Both the position numbers and the translations under genes were made by a program. This document shows, in pieces, positions 28,346-39,483 of a stretch of 53,000 bases of DNA (positions are counted from its first letter, which is position 1; the number at the start of each line of letters is the position of its first letter). The notes beneath the pieces were generated by a model. It searched no databases, was not told the origin of the DNA, and worked only from the letters and a program-made list of their open reading frames with translations. The stretch comes from Symsagittifera roscoffensis (taxonomy: Eukaryota > Xenacoelomorpha > Acoela > Convolutidae). The stretch spans positions 1 to 53,000 of the forward strand of contig NW_026970769.1 in the NCBI RefSeq assembly GCF_963678635.1, read 5' to 3'.

Positions 28346-29514
28346 CACAAAACATTGCGAACAAACTAATTAGTGAACAGATATGTTCTTCATACTTTAC
28401 ATCGTAACAGTATGGTATTTTTGTATTTCTGTTTAATTATTGTTTAATTATGATTTTATTATGGGGTTAGTGATCATATCACAAAAAAATTTCAAAAAGG
28501 AAAATTTGGAAGGCTGTGGGGAATTAACAGAGCTGAAAAAAGTAAATAATTTCCAATGTAACCATTTTTTATTTACCATTTGACCCCCAACGTAGCGAGA
28601 ACCACTTCCTATTGCTTTCTGAGGGATCTTTCTCCCTGCAAAGTTGGCCCCCTTCGAATCTCCACATCCGGAGGGGTGTGTAATAGTAATTCCACTTTTG
28701 TATCATGTCAGTCAAAGTCGTATTAGTATCAGCGTTTTGTCGGATGTAATCAGCAAAGTGGGGGGATACTGGGATTCCGATGAAAGGAGAGTGCATAACG
28801 GGTAAGTCGGGATTGAAGATGACCTCGAAAATCCTATTCAATCAAAACTCTTTAGCCTTCGGACGAAAATTGTATGAAAAGCGTTTTTACAGTGATGAAG
28901 AAAAAATCCGGCAAAAATCTAACTTGCAAGGATTTTTTTGTCTCAAATTAATGTGCACTGTATCACTTTCATGCTTAAACCGCATTAAATCCTCTTCCCC
29001 CACCAGCCTAGTATCAAAAAAATTATAGCTCCCAAACCTTTCCCATTAAAGACCCCCCAACCTTTCCTATTATAGACCGCCAAAGGTTTCTATTTATACT
29101 ACTAGGCAGATCAATTCATTAATTTCAATGTTTACATTTAAGTATAGATACATTGTATGTATTACTTCAACCATTTGATTACACTTTTGCATCACTGTGT
29201 TTGCGAAAATGACCAATATTTCTCATTATTTCTTCGAACACTTCCAATTTATAATTTTTTCAATATTTGCGAAACAAGAATTCCGCTAGGTAAAAATGAA
29301 TCATACTTTTTTCTGTTCCGTACATTTTTTTTGTTTTTTGCTTTTGCATCTTGCCAAGGACTTTCAATTGTTTCTTTATGAGCCCCAGGTATCGAATCCA
29401 CAAAATTCGTAAGAAAACAACTGGCAGATGGTACAAAATCAACTAGGTGAGCTCTAGGTGAGGCAGCTTTAATTGATACCCAATCAAATTCAGTTCATGG
29501 AAAAGAAATCATCG
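28302..29514. other. Spacer without a supported gene
   Basis: AT-rich. A 90-codon open frame on the minus strand (28569-28841) has no recognisable domain or supporting context. Nothing else stands out. Confidence 0.4.
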
Positions 29515-29955
29515 AGACTTTTTTCCAGTTCCCCCCTTTCAAATTCAAATTTCGAAAAACTTATTTAAATTTTCATAATGGAAAGAAATTTGGTGTGGTG
29601 AAAAAATCAACAAATGTGAACAGATTTGGTCTCTTTTTCCTTTTCCCACCCACCTGCAATTTTTTCAATTTGAAATTACTGTTCAGTTTGTTCGATTGTC
29701 ATGAAAATTGACATGCAGACTGATTAGGCTATAAAAAACATATTTGGTCTTCATAAATAACCTTGGAAAAACCACTCGGTAGACCATAAAATTCATGTTT
29801 GTGTGAGGTGGGGGGGGGGGGGGGGTTCGCGGAAGAAAAAGAGACCAGATTTGTTCTTCATACTTTACATCATAACGCAATTAGCCGTAATAACACAAAA
29901 ATAAACAAAAAACTCGATATTTTGATAGGTGGGGGAGGAGGAGTGGAAAAGAGCC
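29515..29955. mobile_element. MITE family A, copy interrupted by another element
   Basis: Left end CTTTTTTCCAGTTCCCCCC with the shared GGTGTGGTGAA and TGTGAACAGATTTG interior; right end GGAGTGGAAAAGAGCC. The left and right halves are continuous family A sequence once 29628-29846 is set aside. Confidence 0.65.
29628..29846. mobile_element. Nested MITE (219 bp) inside a family A copy
   Basis: Inverted ends GGTCTCTTTTTCC and GGAAGAAAAAGAGACC. AGATTT flanks it on both sides (29622-29627 and 29847-29852), and the interrupted ACAGATTTGTTCTTC of family A is intact in the other copies. A run of 16 G lies at 29810-29825. Confidence 0.7.
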
Positions 29956-30366
29956 GTCAACAATATAATTCAACTCAATATCATGATTCTGCTCAATTAA
30001 TACACCAAAAAACAACACAGAATCGGTTTTAATTTCACGAAATAAGGTCAAAATATTGTGACTACATTAAACGTATCACGCCAAAATAGTGGAAAAGATC
30101 ATGCGCTGATTTATAATTTTTCCTATGAAATCAAATTCAGTTCACGCGGTTGACTTAACAAAAATTCAATTGCAAACCAATTTTGAACCGATTAAAATAT
30201 TAGCAATTTATGTTATGTCACGTTCGGCTCAAATAGGATTCTCAAATGAAACGACTTTGGTGAGAAACTAACCAACGCAGAACTCCCCGGAACGCACTTT
30301 GTATACGCTGGGCTATATAGCTGGTATTTATAAGCAACTATACTGATTTTATACTATACTCCAAAT
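29956..30366. other. Spacer, probably holding the 3' end of the BEL element
   Basis: Non-coding. On the minus strand TTCCGGGGAGTTCTG (30279-30293) lies about 75 bases after the BEL stop and could be its polypurine tract. If so, its 3' LTR begins near 30280. No second LTR copy is in the window to test this. Confidence 0.35.
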
Positions 30367-30921
30367 CTATGTAGCATAAACATCCTCCAGCCCCGAATGA
30401 GCGAATTCCGGAACGAGCTTACCGAGCGGCCGAGTGTAGTTTCCTGAAACGGTCCTTAGGTTTGCGGAACGTGCGGTGTTGTCTTTGCCGTAGTTAAGCG
30501 AAATAATGCGTGCTAATGGGTAGTGGCCCTTAGTGCTTCTGGATTCAACTAACCAAACCATATCTCAATTTTTCAAAGAATATTCGGGAGCAGCATGCCA
30601 ATTAACTTTTTTATGGAATGTAGGGACATACTCACTTAACCAAAGCTGCTAAATTGTGTTTGCGTACGACTGCGCACGGGCATAGCATTTAGAGTGAGAA
30701 TAGTTCTCACTCAACCTTAGAGACGGAAACGTTAGACTGTGCTGATCTAAAATGAAATGATTCGGCGTCAAAGCCTCAAGGCTATCTGGGTCCTTAAAAA
30801 CGAGAGTGAGTGGACGGGCGTTTAGTGAACCTTCAACTAGGCACATGGTTGTGTTCAAAATCTCGTCAGTCGATTTTATTGACCCTAAGATTGCATAAAA
30901 AATGCGCTTACAACTGCGCAC
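30367..30921 (-). pseudogene. BEL integrase end and DUF5641
   Basis: 30649-30921: SLNARPLTLVFKDPDSLEAL then TPNHFIL, the end of the integrase region. 30367-30561: DUF5641-like MVWLVES...KGHYPLARI, ARSANLRTVSG and RPLGKLVP, ending at the terminal stop. The two pieces are in different frames. Confidence 0.8.
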
Positions 30922-31184
30922 TATTCGCTCCTATATTCCACCTTGATGTGGTGCACTTGGCGGATTATATTTCCACCTAATTCCTTTGTGTACGAATGAC
31001 AGTGGAGTTTCTGCGTTCCATTTTTTCATGCTTAGAAGAAGCACTTTTTCTGCTCATACGAAGTTCGTTCCGTTGTCCGACCAAGTTTTTGAGAGTGTTC
31101 CTCGCCTAGAAATAAAGCGCTCGATAGCCATCACACATGAACTTGTGTTCATCGATGGAACCAACTCAATGTGAATCGCACAAG

Positions 31185-31550
31185 TCAAGCAGGTACGTAG
31201 TTAAGCAGGTACAAAGTAAACCCCAGCGTTTCTCGGAAGATCGACGAATGGTTACTTGGAGCGGTCCAAAACAATCGACTCCGAAGGTAGTCGACGGACT
31301 GAAGCTCGTGCCTAATATTATAAAAACGGAGAAACAATCGGGATAGGCGATGGCGGCTATCCAAATTTATTGGATGGCGAGTTTCGAATGCTGTTGCCGA
31401 GAGACATTGGATACGGTCGGTAGATCTAATCAAACCGTTCGGTCTGATAAAAAGCGAACACGATGATAAACGGCTCGATGTTTTCACATATTTTCCAGCT
31501 GCAATTTGTTTACTTTCAGCTGGGAATAACTCTAACTGCGAAAATTGCAA
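31185..31550 (-). pseudogene. BEL integrase zinc-binding fragment
   Basis: GLIRSTDRIQCLSA, RHPINLDSRHRLSRLF, then YNIRHELQSVDYLRSRLFW match the His region of BEL integrases. The frame ends before the Cys pair; the catalytic core between about 30921 and 31185 is out of frame. Confidence 0.65.
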
Positions 31551-31899
31551 AAGTTTTTGCTAACGAATGACAAGTTCTGCTGGATCAATTATGGGCTTAT
31601 CTGGTGATCCGAAATGCCTATGCTTAGGTGAGAGTCTCAACATATGTGCGACCAGCCGATTTATCTTGGAGAACGAGCTATACTCTTTCCAAGCGAAGGC
31701 AAAGTCAGTCGAATCTGCAAAGCACGGAAAACTGGAAGAGACCTCTAAACCTTCATTCAGATCGTAAACCGGACCATTCAGGTGAAATTTCTCTGTAACT
31801 TCCCTATTTGGATTGAAAGGACAATCAGAATTTTATATGAAGGAAGAGCTGTTTACCTAACTGCTTTGCTCTAGTGAATCAGCAGTAAAACCTCTAGTT

Positions 31900-32176
31900 C
31901 CGGTATCAGCGGGTTGTCTCCACACAAAACATGGAACCATTAATCAATTAATGTTCACTAGAGTAACTCGGCTACTCAATTGGCTAAAAACACGGAATGT
32001 TTGCTTGTCGGGTTCAACCACTGGACGACTGTAGTGCTGTCAGTCCGCATGAACACGTCCGCATGAACACGTCCGCATGAAACACTAAGCGTCAGACTTT
32101 TCTCGATATCATCCTTCAGGCGACTAGCAAGAAACACAGCTTGAAGTTCCAACTTTGAAATTGAAAGCATCTTCAT
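31900..32176 (-). pseudogene. BEL RNase H fragment
   Basis: SKLELQAVFLASRL and RTDSTTVVQWLNP match the RNase H Glu and Asp regions. Beyond the end at a stop near 31976, a PADTGTRG.TADSLEQS remnant follows in another frame. Broken. Confidence 0.7.
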
Positions 32177-32743
32177 CGGGGCTGCTCTTGCTTTACTGAA
32201 GACAAACGCTAGTTGACATTTGGATTAGGCGTTTTTCTGAGCTCGAAGGATTGCTACAGAACAGAAAACGTCCAATGAGCTATCACCGAACCTGTGCAGC
32301 TCAACATCATCTACTGGGAAGTCAAATTAGCATCAAGGTATTTTGATCTGCCCTTAAAATGGCAAGCCGGAGTGCCCTTCAGTGAACTTCGGCACATCTC
32401 ACTGGCAGTGGGTCGTCCCATTGTTGACCACTCAATCTCCAGATATCTTTTAGAAGCAAAATTGCGCGACTATGGGGTCGAGTTCGGAGGACACAAACTA
32501 AGTAGCGATCGCTGTGTAACAGAGTCTTTGACTTCGCAGTTAACTCCTCCGCTCAAAACCAACGTATCGGTGACGTGGTCCCATTTGAGACCGAGAACAT
32601 GTGATGCGGTTTCGGGATTAATCGCAGTGGTAAAAATTTCCTTACTGTCGTTAGCGCTGGTCTTAGAAGGATTTAGTTTCAAGGACAAATTGGGAACATT
32701 GCTAATAATTTTTAATAGATTGAACCCACCCAACTTAAGCAAT

Positions 32744-33079
32744 TCAACTGAACTGCGATTCAACAATAAAGCAGTTTCTGGATATTTTCACAGAGCCGAG
32801 GTAGTCATCCATGTAAAAGTTGCTTAGCACGGCGTAAGCGGCTTCGGGGTAGCGATCTTGGTTGTCGACGTCTGTTCGGCGAAGAGCATATTTAATAGAT
32901 CTCGGAGAATCGTTCGCTCCAAATATATGCCTCGTATATTGAAATACACTAATATCTGATGTGGGGTCCTCCTGCCACAATAAACGCAAGGAACGTTGAT
33001 CGCTTTCTGGTAAACCGACCTGCATTAACATGCCTTCGATATCTCCTGAAACTGCGTATTTGTGCTTTAGGAAGCGCAT
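32744..33079 (-). pseudogene. BEL reverse transcriptase core fragment
   Basis: AVSGDIEGMLMQVGL, SLRLLWQED, FGANDSPRSIKYALRRT and NFYMDDYLGSV follow the BEL RT. The catalytic MDD is intact, but the preceding palm segment is lost between this fragment and 33167. Confidence 0.8.
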
Positions 33080-33166
33080 TGAAACAATTAAAAGGTTCTG
33101 AAGCAGATCGGGGCCGACGACAAGGAAGTTATTCAGTGATTTGCTGTGAAACTTAGAAGCACCGTT

Positions 33167-34110
33167 TCAAACGCGCCGAAATTTGCCGGGTTTGTTCGGG
33201 TTCAAAACTGGGTTGTGCGGTACGTAACATTCTCGGTCTGAATGTTTTTTTGAGTAGTGTGGGCTAACCAGGACTAAGTAACCTTTTTTGACATCACCTC
33301 GGTAATCTGATGCGTATTGAGTTTTCAGGTTTAAATCTTTCTCTAGACGCCTTTCAAGAGACTTAAACTGGACCAATAAAGCGTAAAAGTTATCGGGAAG
33401 ATGAATCTTGTCAACATCCCAGAGCATTCCAACATTATAACGGCTGCCATCATGAAGCCTGGTAGAGTCAAGACTTTTTAAATCACGTTTATCAGCTGCA
33501 TAACGGTGATCAGATGGTTTAAACGTGCCATTCGATTCTAGCTCATACCATTTCTTCACTTGTTCAGCAAGTGCTACGTCTTCATCCTTGAACTTGAAAG
33601 TGGTGGATAGAACACCATTTGGCGATGAAAGTGAGCCACTGAGAACCCAGCCAATGGGCATACGGACAGCGACAGCAGTTTTTTGATTTCCTCCTTTTAT
33701 GTTTTCGAGAAGCTTAATTGCATGAAAGACATCCTGCTCCAACATCATCTCAACGTCGGAGTAGTTGTAGACAATAGGTTTAATTGGCTGCAGATGTGGA
33801 AACCTGACTTGTAGAAAGGGAACGTCAATGGTTTTGGAACCAACGCTCAAGTCGTCTTTGACAAACGGCGTAACCCTAAACGAGTTTTCAAGGAGGTCGA
33901 ATTTGGTGAACACGTTCACTTCGACTTGTTGTGTGGGAACAGATTCCGTCGAATTAAGGCGTTTACCAGAATATTTAGCTTTTAGCCAGCTAAAATTAAA
34001 CGCTGTGCTAGGCCCGCCGAGACCCATGAGTGGGTACAACAGGACTCGCACATTACAAGAGCAGTTGTCACGTCTGTGTGTGAACTTATTTCCAATCGAT
34101 GCACAGGAAA
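33167..34110 (-). pseudogene. BEL protease and start of RT
   Basis: About 34030-34060 a THSWVSAGLAQRL stretch marks the protease active-site region. The residues before it read ESCC where the family has an Asp-Ser-Gly type motif, so catalysis is doubtful. A frameshift near 33960 leads into a 294-codon frame with VPFLQVRFPHLQPIKP, AVAVRMPIGWVLSGS and, at its end, YVPHNPVLNPNKPGKFRRV, the start of the BEL RT. Confidence 0.75.
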
Positions 34111-34830
34111 GAGTCCCGTTAGTTTCCTGTAAAACGGGGACCCGGCTACGTTCGATGACGAAGTTTGCGGTTTAATCCGGTTGGGCGTGGCGGTACTGTT
34201 TGAATTTGAGTGGCGTGTGTTATCGCTAATGTTTAAATTTTTGTTTTAAGGCCTTACGCTGAAAATTTTCTCAGCACCAACGATTAAGACATTATGGGTG
34301 CTTTCACAACCAGGCTTAGTTTATTTGCGGGCTTTAGGGCATTTTCGTAGCATGTGTTCAGAATGCATGTAAGCAAAACACAATCTATTTTGCGCGGAGA
34401 ACTGAGCTGGGGTGTTTTCCTTAAATACAGAACCACTCCAGGAGTGGGTGTTTACCCTTACACTGGAGGCACGGAGCAACAAATTGGTTTTTCGTTTTTT
34501 GAGGGAAAAAACTTTTGTGGGTGGTTTGTTGAACCAGTCTGTGGAGTCTCCTTGGTGTCGTGACTTACTCTGACTGACACGCATTCGTTAATGTGCCTCA
34601 GCCTTGTCGCGGAGCCAGTCATTGAAATCTTGAACGATTGGCTGTCTCCAGCATTTCTTTACAGAGTGAAGAGACCACGACTCTTTCATACTTGGAGGCC
34701 ATTTTGAAATAACTTGATTCTTCAGGTCGTACTCATATTTTAACGATTTTAAAACAGCGACAAGACTGGATATACAGGAAGCAAAACTGTTAATGCTTTC
34801 TGAATTGTGCATTTGGAGAGGAAGAAAATT

Positions 34831-35214
34831 CTAAAGTTTTTCAAGATGAGCCGCGACAATCGTCTTTGGTTGTCCAAATTTCCTCTCCAGAGTTTTCAAA
34901 GCGTCCATGTAGACTATTCCGCTGTATGCGAATTCAACAATTGCATTCTTCGCTTTGCCTGAAACGAGGGTTTTGAGATATGTCAAATTGACATCATCAC
35001 TTAAAATTTTTGCATCGATGGCGCTTTTGAACTGACCAAACAATTCACGCCACTGCAATGGATTTCCGTCGAAAGAAGACAATTTCTACTCAAGCAAGGG
35101 ACTTTTCTGGCTCAGTGTCAAGGTTTCAGCTAGATCTTGATTAGTGATTGGTTCAATGCCCGAGGACCTAATTGGCCCAGATTGATTGTTCTCACTTGTA
35201 TAAGGCGCCATCAG
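34831..35214 (-). pseudogene. BEL Gag, DUF1759 part
   Basis: FDGNPLQWRELFGQF, YLKTLVSGKAKNAI and LERKFGQPKTIVAAHLEKL match the DUF1759 pattern of BEL/Pao Gag. An in-frame TAG near 35088 separates the N-terminus from it. Downstream, 34321-34812 continues Gag in shifted frames and ends in a zinc knuckle remnant (LCFAYMHSEHMLRKCPK) with one Cys replaced by Tyr. Confidence 0.75.
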
Positions 35215-35267
35215 CGGTTCCTAATAGATAGCGGCGTCTACAGCTTTAGGATTACCGACAAAAAAAC

Positions 35268-35983
35268 TGTGCCTCCCCTCGAGAACGGTTGAACATTTGT
35301 TTTGAGTTAGGGGGTAAGGTGACTATTGAAGGATTGAGAGGACAAACGTTAGTGGGTAAAAGCGGCAGAAGTATTGTGACATTCGACCAGAATGTGAAAA
35401 ATGCAATCTCTGCAGAATTCGGAATTTTAGCAGTAAGCCTTCCGGATTAGGAAGAAATCAAGATCAACGGGCTTGATTCTGCGGATTCAAGAATCCGGAA
35501 GGGTCTCGGGATGGAAACTTTTATTGATTCATATAAACTTTTAGCATCCTGTCATGTCCTGACTTGAATTTAATTGATATTTGGATTAGTTTTGACAGGG
35601 ATGAGGTGCTAAGAGTTGGGGGGGGGGGGGGGGGAAGGGTTGATCCATCTTCGATGGAGATGATGATTTTTATCTACTGAACAAAAACAACAGTAATATA
35701 ATAAGTAGTAGCCCTGTTTTTAGGAGTGACCTCGTCGTCTGGGGATACTGAGACCCAGCCATGAGCTCACTATTTCTGCATGTAATTCAGTTAATTTGAG
35801 CGTTCTGGTCGAAGCCGGAGAACAGTAACGTTTTTGTCGACCCGATGGTGGAAAAGACCACCGAAAAGTACTGGCTTGGTAGAGACGGTGAAAAACATGC
35901 AAAGCTCTGTTTAGACGCTAGCCAGTCGTCTTAAGACTTAGTTTTGCTATCCGTCGATATGTATCTTCCGGGCGAATGTTACA
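35268..35983 (+). repeat. 5' LTR of element 2
   Basis: TGTGCCTCCCC to GAATGTTACA. The right half is clearly homologous to the element 1 LTR (GGGT.ATCCATCT, GGGATACTGAGACCCAGC-type block, TAGAGACGGTGAAAAAC, GCCAGTCGT, GGCGAATGTTACA). The left half is diverged, so the start is placed by TGTGCC and is less sure. A run of 17 G lies at 35618-35634. Confidence 0.7.
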
Positions 35984-35995
35984 TGTATGTTTTTA

Positions 35996-36010
35996 TGGCG
36001 CTCCTGGGTG
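35996..36010 (+). promoter_or_regulatory. Candidate primer-binding site, element 2
   Basis: TGGCGCTCCTGGGTG, identical to 1760-1774 in element 1 and also 12 bases after the LTR end. Conservation ends abruptly after these 15 bases. Confidence 0.55.
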
Positions 36011-36050
36011 TTATTCTTTTTTAACATCATGACCGGCAGAACCGTTAACG

Positions 36051-37292
36051 AGCACTCCGCGCCGAGCGGATGCTCACATTAACGCCCTTAATAGGCCTAA
36101 ACCGCCGGGGCGGAAGGGTAGTTCGGAACGCGGAGGCCTTCCGGATTGCCGTGAATAGTTTTTTAACCTAGTCAAGACCGAAAATTCACGAACCAGGAAG
36201 GGTGGGGGGATCGGCCGTCCCCTCGTCCCCTGAGTGGTTGGTGACCAAAAACACTTAAAGATATAAGTAAAACCAAACAAAAAGTAGTATAGTACCCAAG
36301 AAAAACAAAAAACATAAAAATAACCGAAAAAATCAAAAACAGTAAAAAAGTAAAAAATCAGTAGAAATCATCCCCCCAGACAAGATGTGATTCAACCCCC
36401 CCGTTTGTTGTTGATAGATATATTGTTGTTACAGGCATTTATATCAGTCAGTATCGTTACGATCAATTTTGTGGCCCGTTTGTGAGGCTTGTACTGCAGG
36501 GTTATTTGAGCATTTAAGCACGTTAATGATAAATTGCGCTCAATCCGGAGGGGTCAGCTGATTTGCGCTCAATTCGGAAGGGTCTTGGGTGAAGACCGAT
36601 CCGGCAAGCAGTACAAGGAGCAACAAGAAGGGGCTCAACGACAACAACAACCGACTGTTGGGTATCGTTAACAAGTTTTGTATCCCTTTTGGTACAAAAA
36701 GTAAAATAGTAATCTGTGGGGGGCTCGACAGTGCTGCACTGTAGTGACCCTTCACCGAACTGCGAATATCCGAGTTAAGCACCTTAATACGGATATTGAA
36801 CAAACCCGGAGGGGTATAGTATTACTAATATTATTACTTATATAGCCTATATTAATAGTCTTATATCGATTTTCAGTCAAAAACAACGAAAACAGACCGG
36901 TTTTTAGGATCAAAATTGCGATATTTTGATCCCCCCACAAGTCGCGATTTTTGAGATATCGATAATTTTTGAAACGGAAAAAAGCGCTAAGTTAGTGTGT
37001 TACATCGTAGCAGCACTACCATAATTGATAGAACCGGTTAAGTTAAGTTCGGAAGTGGTTGGAACTATTTTGGTACCGATAACCGAAATTTCGTGATTTT
37101 TGAGAAAACGGAACACTAAAATTTAGAAAATTTTTTTGAAATTTTTGAGTTAGGACAGTAAAAATAGTTGTTCGGACAACTTCCGCTAGTGAATCTACAA
37201 GTTTTAATACCCGCTACCCGAAAGCCTTCCGGGTTGCAGAGAAATCGAACATAACGTGTTTGATTTGGTGGATTCATCAATCCGGAGGGGTC
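36051..37292 (+). repeat. Five ~69-bp leader units, element 2
   Basis: Units at about 36051-36120, 36135-36203, 36486-36555, 36746-36816 and 37223-37292. The 28-base offset core is kept: TTAACGCCCTTAAT, TTAACCTAGTCAAG, TTAAGCACGTTAAT, TTAAGCACCTTAAT and ATAACGTGTTTGAT. Right ends are GGAAGGGT or CCGGAGGGG; left ends are more diverged than in element 1 (CCTTCCGG, ACCCTTC). Shorter versions occur at 37800-37858 and 37875-37933. Confidence 0.65.
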
Positions 37293-37980
37293 CAGGTAGC
37301 ATAGTTTTTCGCAAAATTTTTCTACAAAAGCGTTTTAGATCGGGTCTTTTGCATTGAACTAGAAGAGTATAGGCCTTCTGAGCTCGGATCAGTGATTTTT
37401 AGGTCGAAAGGACCAGTTTTGCGGAAAAAGTTAGGCGGAACCTATAAGAGAGAAAATTTTTGAGTTTGGAAAAAAGACGTTTTGGTTAATAACCTTGGAA
37501 CTACTGAGCATATCGAGTTGATCTTGGTACCAATAGATCAGAAATTAGCTGAGCTTACTAATAGGATCAGAAATTCTTCGAAAAAACGAGCGAGAAAATT
37601 TTTTGAGATTGTTTTTATCAAATTCCTCAATTTGGAATGGTGCACCCTTCACGTTTTACAAAAATTTTTAGAAAAGCCCTTATACCCCTACCAAAAGGTA
37701 ATAGCGGTTGAATAAAGTAACTTTAGGCCATTCTAGACGAAGAGGGAGGGCTAAAGGCACAGCAAAAGCTTAATCGAGCCGAAGTTAGGCCAGCGACAAG
37801 ACCCTTCACCGTTAGTATGAATTGTCAAATAAGAGGCTTAACTTCAATCCGGAGGGGTCTAGGAAGGTAGCACATACCCTTCCCAGTTAATTGAAAAAGC
37901 ATAATTGCATCGGAGAACGTATCCGGAGGGGTATAGGTTGAAAAAGGAAATCTCCGAAAAGCTACTTTTACAAAATCGGA

Positions 37981-38172
37981 GGGCTCCCAATCCGGAGGGG
38001 TCAAAGTTTTTTCAAGAGGGGTCCGAATCCGGAGGGGTCTTATAGTTGCTAATTCGGAGGGGTCCGAATCCGGAGGGGTCTTGTATTAACCAACTCAGAG
38101 GGGTCCAGATCCGGAGGGGTCTAGATTCTATTAGTCCGGAAGGGTCCTATTTGTGCCAATCCGGAGGGGTAT
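37981..38172 (+). repeat. Array of CCGGAGGGGTC motifs
   Basis: Nine copies of AATCCGGAGGGGTC or close variants in about 190 bp (near 37991, 38014, 38028, 38053, 38070, 38096, 38110, 38135, 38160). Spacing is 13-26 bases. Orientation is opposite to that of the array in element 1. Confidence 0.7.
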
Positions 38173-38398
38173 TATTTTATTAGGGACTTAGGTAGACGAA
38201 AGAAAGACTGAAAAGTGAGAGGTATTAGGTTATTAACACACAGGCTAGGTATCAGTGACTGCACTGGTAACTTGCCTTTCATTAAGAACCAGACTAATAC
38301 AAAACAGGTCCAAACTCGGATATTCACGAAACTAAGTCTAAATTAAAAAGAGCGTGGTTCATTGGTGTGGATTGAAACATAATACGTTTTTGGGAAAA

Positions 38399-38554
38399 GT
38401 GACTGCCCTGAGGATTTTAGTAGGTCTAGCTCGGGCAGTCCGAAGGCAGATAGGTAACACAGTACTCGGTGGGTGCAATAGACGCCCACTTGAGAAAATT
38501 ACTGCCTTCAAAGTTTTGTCTGTTTGGTGCAGCACCAAGCAGGGAAAGCTTTTT
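38399..38554 (+). ncRNA. Structured leader RNA, element 2
   Basis: Stem 1 GACTGCC 38401-38407 with GGCAGTC 38434-38440. Stem 2 GAAGGCAG 38442-38449 with CTGCCTTC 38502-38509, enclosing GTGGGTG 38469-38475 with CGCCCAC 38483-38489 flanked by CTC and GAG. Stem 3 inner TTGGTG with CACCAA around 38524-38538. TTTTT 38550-38554, then CTTTAA. Stems 1 and 2 have different bases from both element 1 copies but full pairing. Lies about 395 bases before the gag ATG. Confidence 0.7.
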
Positions 38555-38949
38555 CTTTAAAATACAGGTTCGACTATTGTACTGCGACCGACTAAGAAGT
38601 ACAAGACACATACGTTTTTTTTAATATATACATTCATATTGTGTCAATATATATTTTTGTTTTTGATTTTAAATCAACGTAAACTGTGCTTGATTGGGTA
38701 GTGAATACACTATCTTTTAAATTGATTGATAACATCATATTGTGCTAGTTTCCAGATCTTTGGACCGATAATCGGTTAGTGTGAATAAATTTTATACAAA
38801 CTGTACTCTGACAACATACAGGGATTCGTGGTCACTATTTAATAGAATCTGGTGAAATTTATTGTGTTGTGTCATTATTATTGTTAATAAAACTATAAGG
38901 TCTCTAGCAATCGAGTTAAGAGTAGGCATTGGAAAGTGACAAATAGAGA

Positions 38950-39163
38950 ATGAGTCTAGACAAGTCAAGGATACCAAAACGAGGTAATAGCTCTAGGAAA
39001 TTCATACCTGAAAAGCAAAGAAAAACGATGACCGATCCTTTTGTGGATTGGATCAAGCGATCCCGGTCTGACAAAAGGGGGACGGTTTCAGGCAGAATGG
39101 TTGAAACGAGAAGTCAAAAGACCTCAGAAGAACGAAGAGAACTGTTAGAAGTGGAGGTCAACA
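38950..39163 (+). pseudogene. Gag remnant, element 2
   Basis: ATG 38950 starts a basic N-terminus that resembles element 1 Gag (RIPKRGNSSRKF versus KIPRLSKGSTRKF). After about 60 residues it joins sequence lying just before the protease, out of frame. Roughly 3 kb of Gag, including both zinc knuckles, is missing. Confidence 0.75.
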
Positions 39164-39481
39164 GGGCTTCTGGACACAGGCGCGGTGGTGAGTGTGATGC
39201 CGATAAAAACCTGGGAAAGAATGGGCTTCACGCGGGAAGATCTGATTCCTACGAATCTCCGACTAGCCGCTTCAAATCGAGGAGCTATCTACGTAGCCGG
39301 AAGAACACCGGTAACGGTCCTTCATATGGGAGGACGGAACCTTTGGATGAGCTTCCTGGTGGTAGAGAATCTGGACGACGCCGACCAATTTATCTTGGGC
39401 AGAGATTTTGTCAGGAACTTTGACGTGAAGATTGACTTGAACAACGGTCTAATACGGATTAGAAACCCGGACCGAAAATAA
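39164..39481 (+). pseudogene. Aspartic protease, element 2
   Basis: GLLDTGAVVSVMP with the catalytic Asp codon at 39173, then LVVENLDDADQFILGRDF. The domain itself is intact but has no start of its own: a TAG lies upstream in this frame and TAA ends it at 39479. Sequence between the end of the domain and 39484 is deleted relative to element 1. Confidence 0.8.
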
Positions 39482-39483
39482 AA

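Larger units (their letters stand above)
30367..35214 (-). pseudogene. Degenerate BEL/Pao retrotransposon, minus strand
   Basis: Reading right to left: Gag with DUF1759 features, zinc knuckle, aspartic protease, RT with YMDDYL, RNase H, integrase and DUF5641, the BEL/Pao order. The frame breaks many times. The first Met (MAPYTS, codon at 35212-35214) is followed by an in-frame TAG before the DUF1759 region. The element is cut at its 5' side by element 2, whose LTR starts at 35268. No LTR of its own was identified. Not functional. Confidence 0.85.
35984..38949 (+). other. Long non-coding leader of element 2
   Basis: About 3 kb with no supported coding sequence. It holds the PBS, inverted-end units, an A-rich stretch (36249-36365), the CCGGAGGGGT array and one structured RNA, in the order seen in element 1. 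The open frame 37482-37715 has no support. Confidence 0.65.

Noticed and set aside
28569-28841. 90-codon minus-strand open frame
   Set aside because: No domain, no conserved partner, no splice or promoter context; length is within chance for this base composition.
29810-29825. G run as a G-quadruplex regulatory element
   Set aside because: A simple homopolymer inside a MITE; similar C and G runs at 28088 and 35618 vary and have no shared context.
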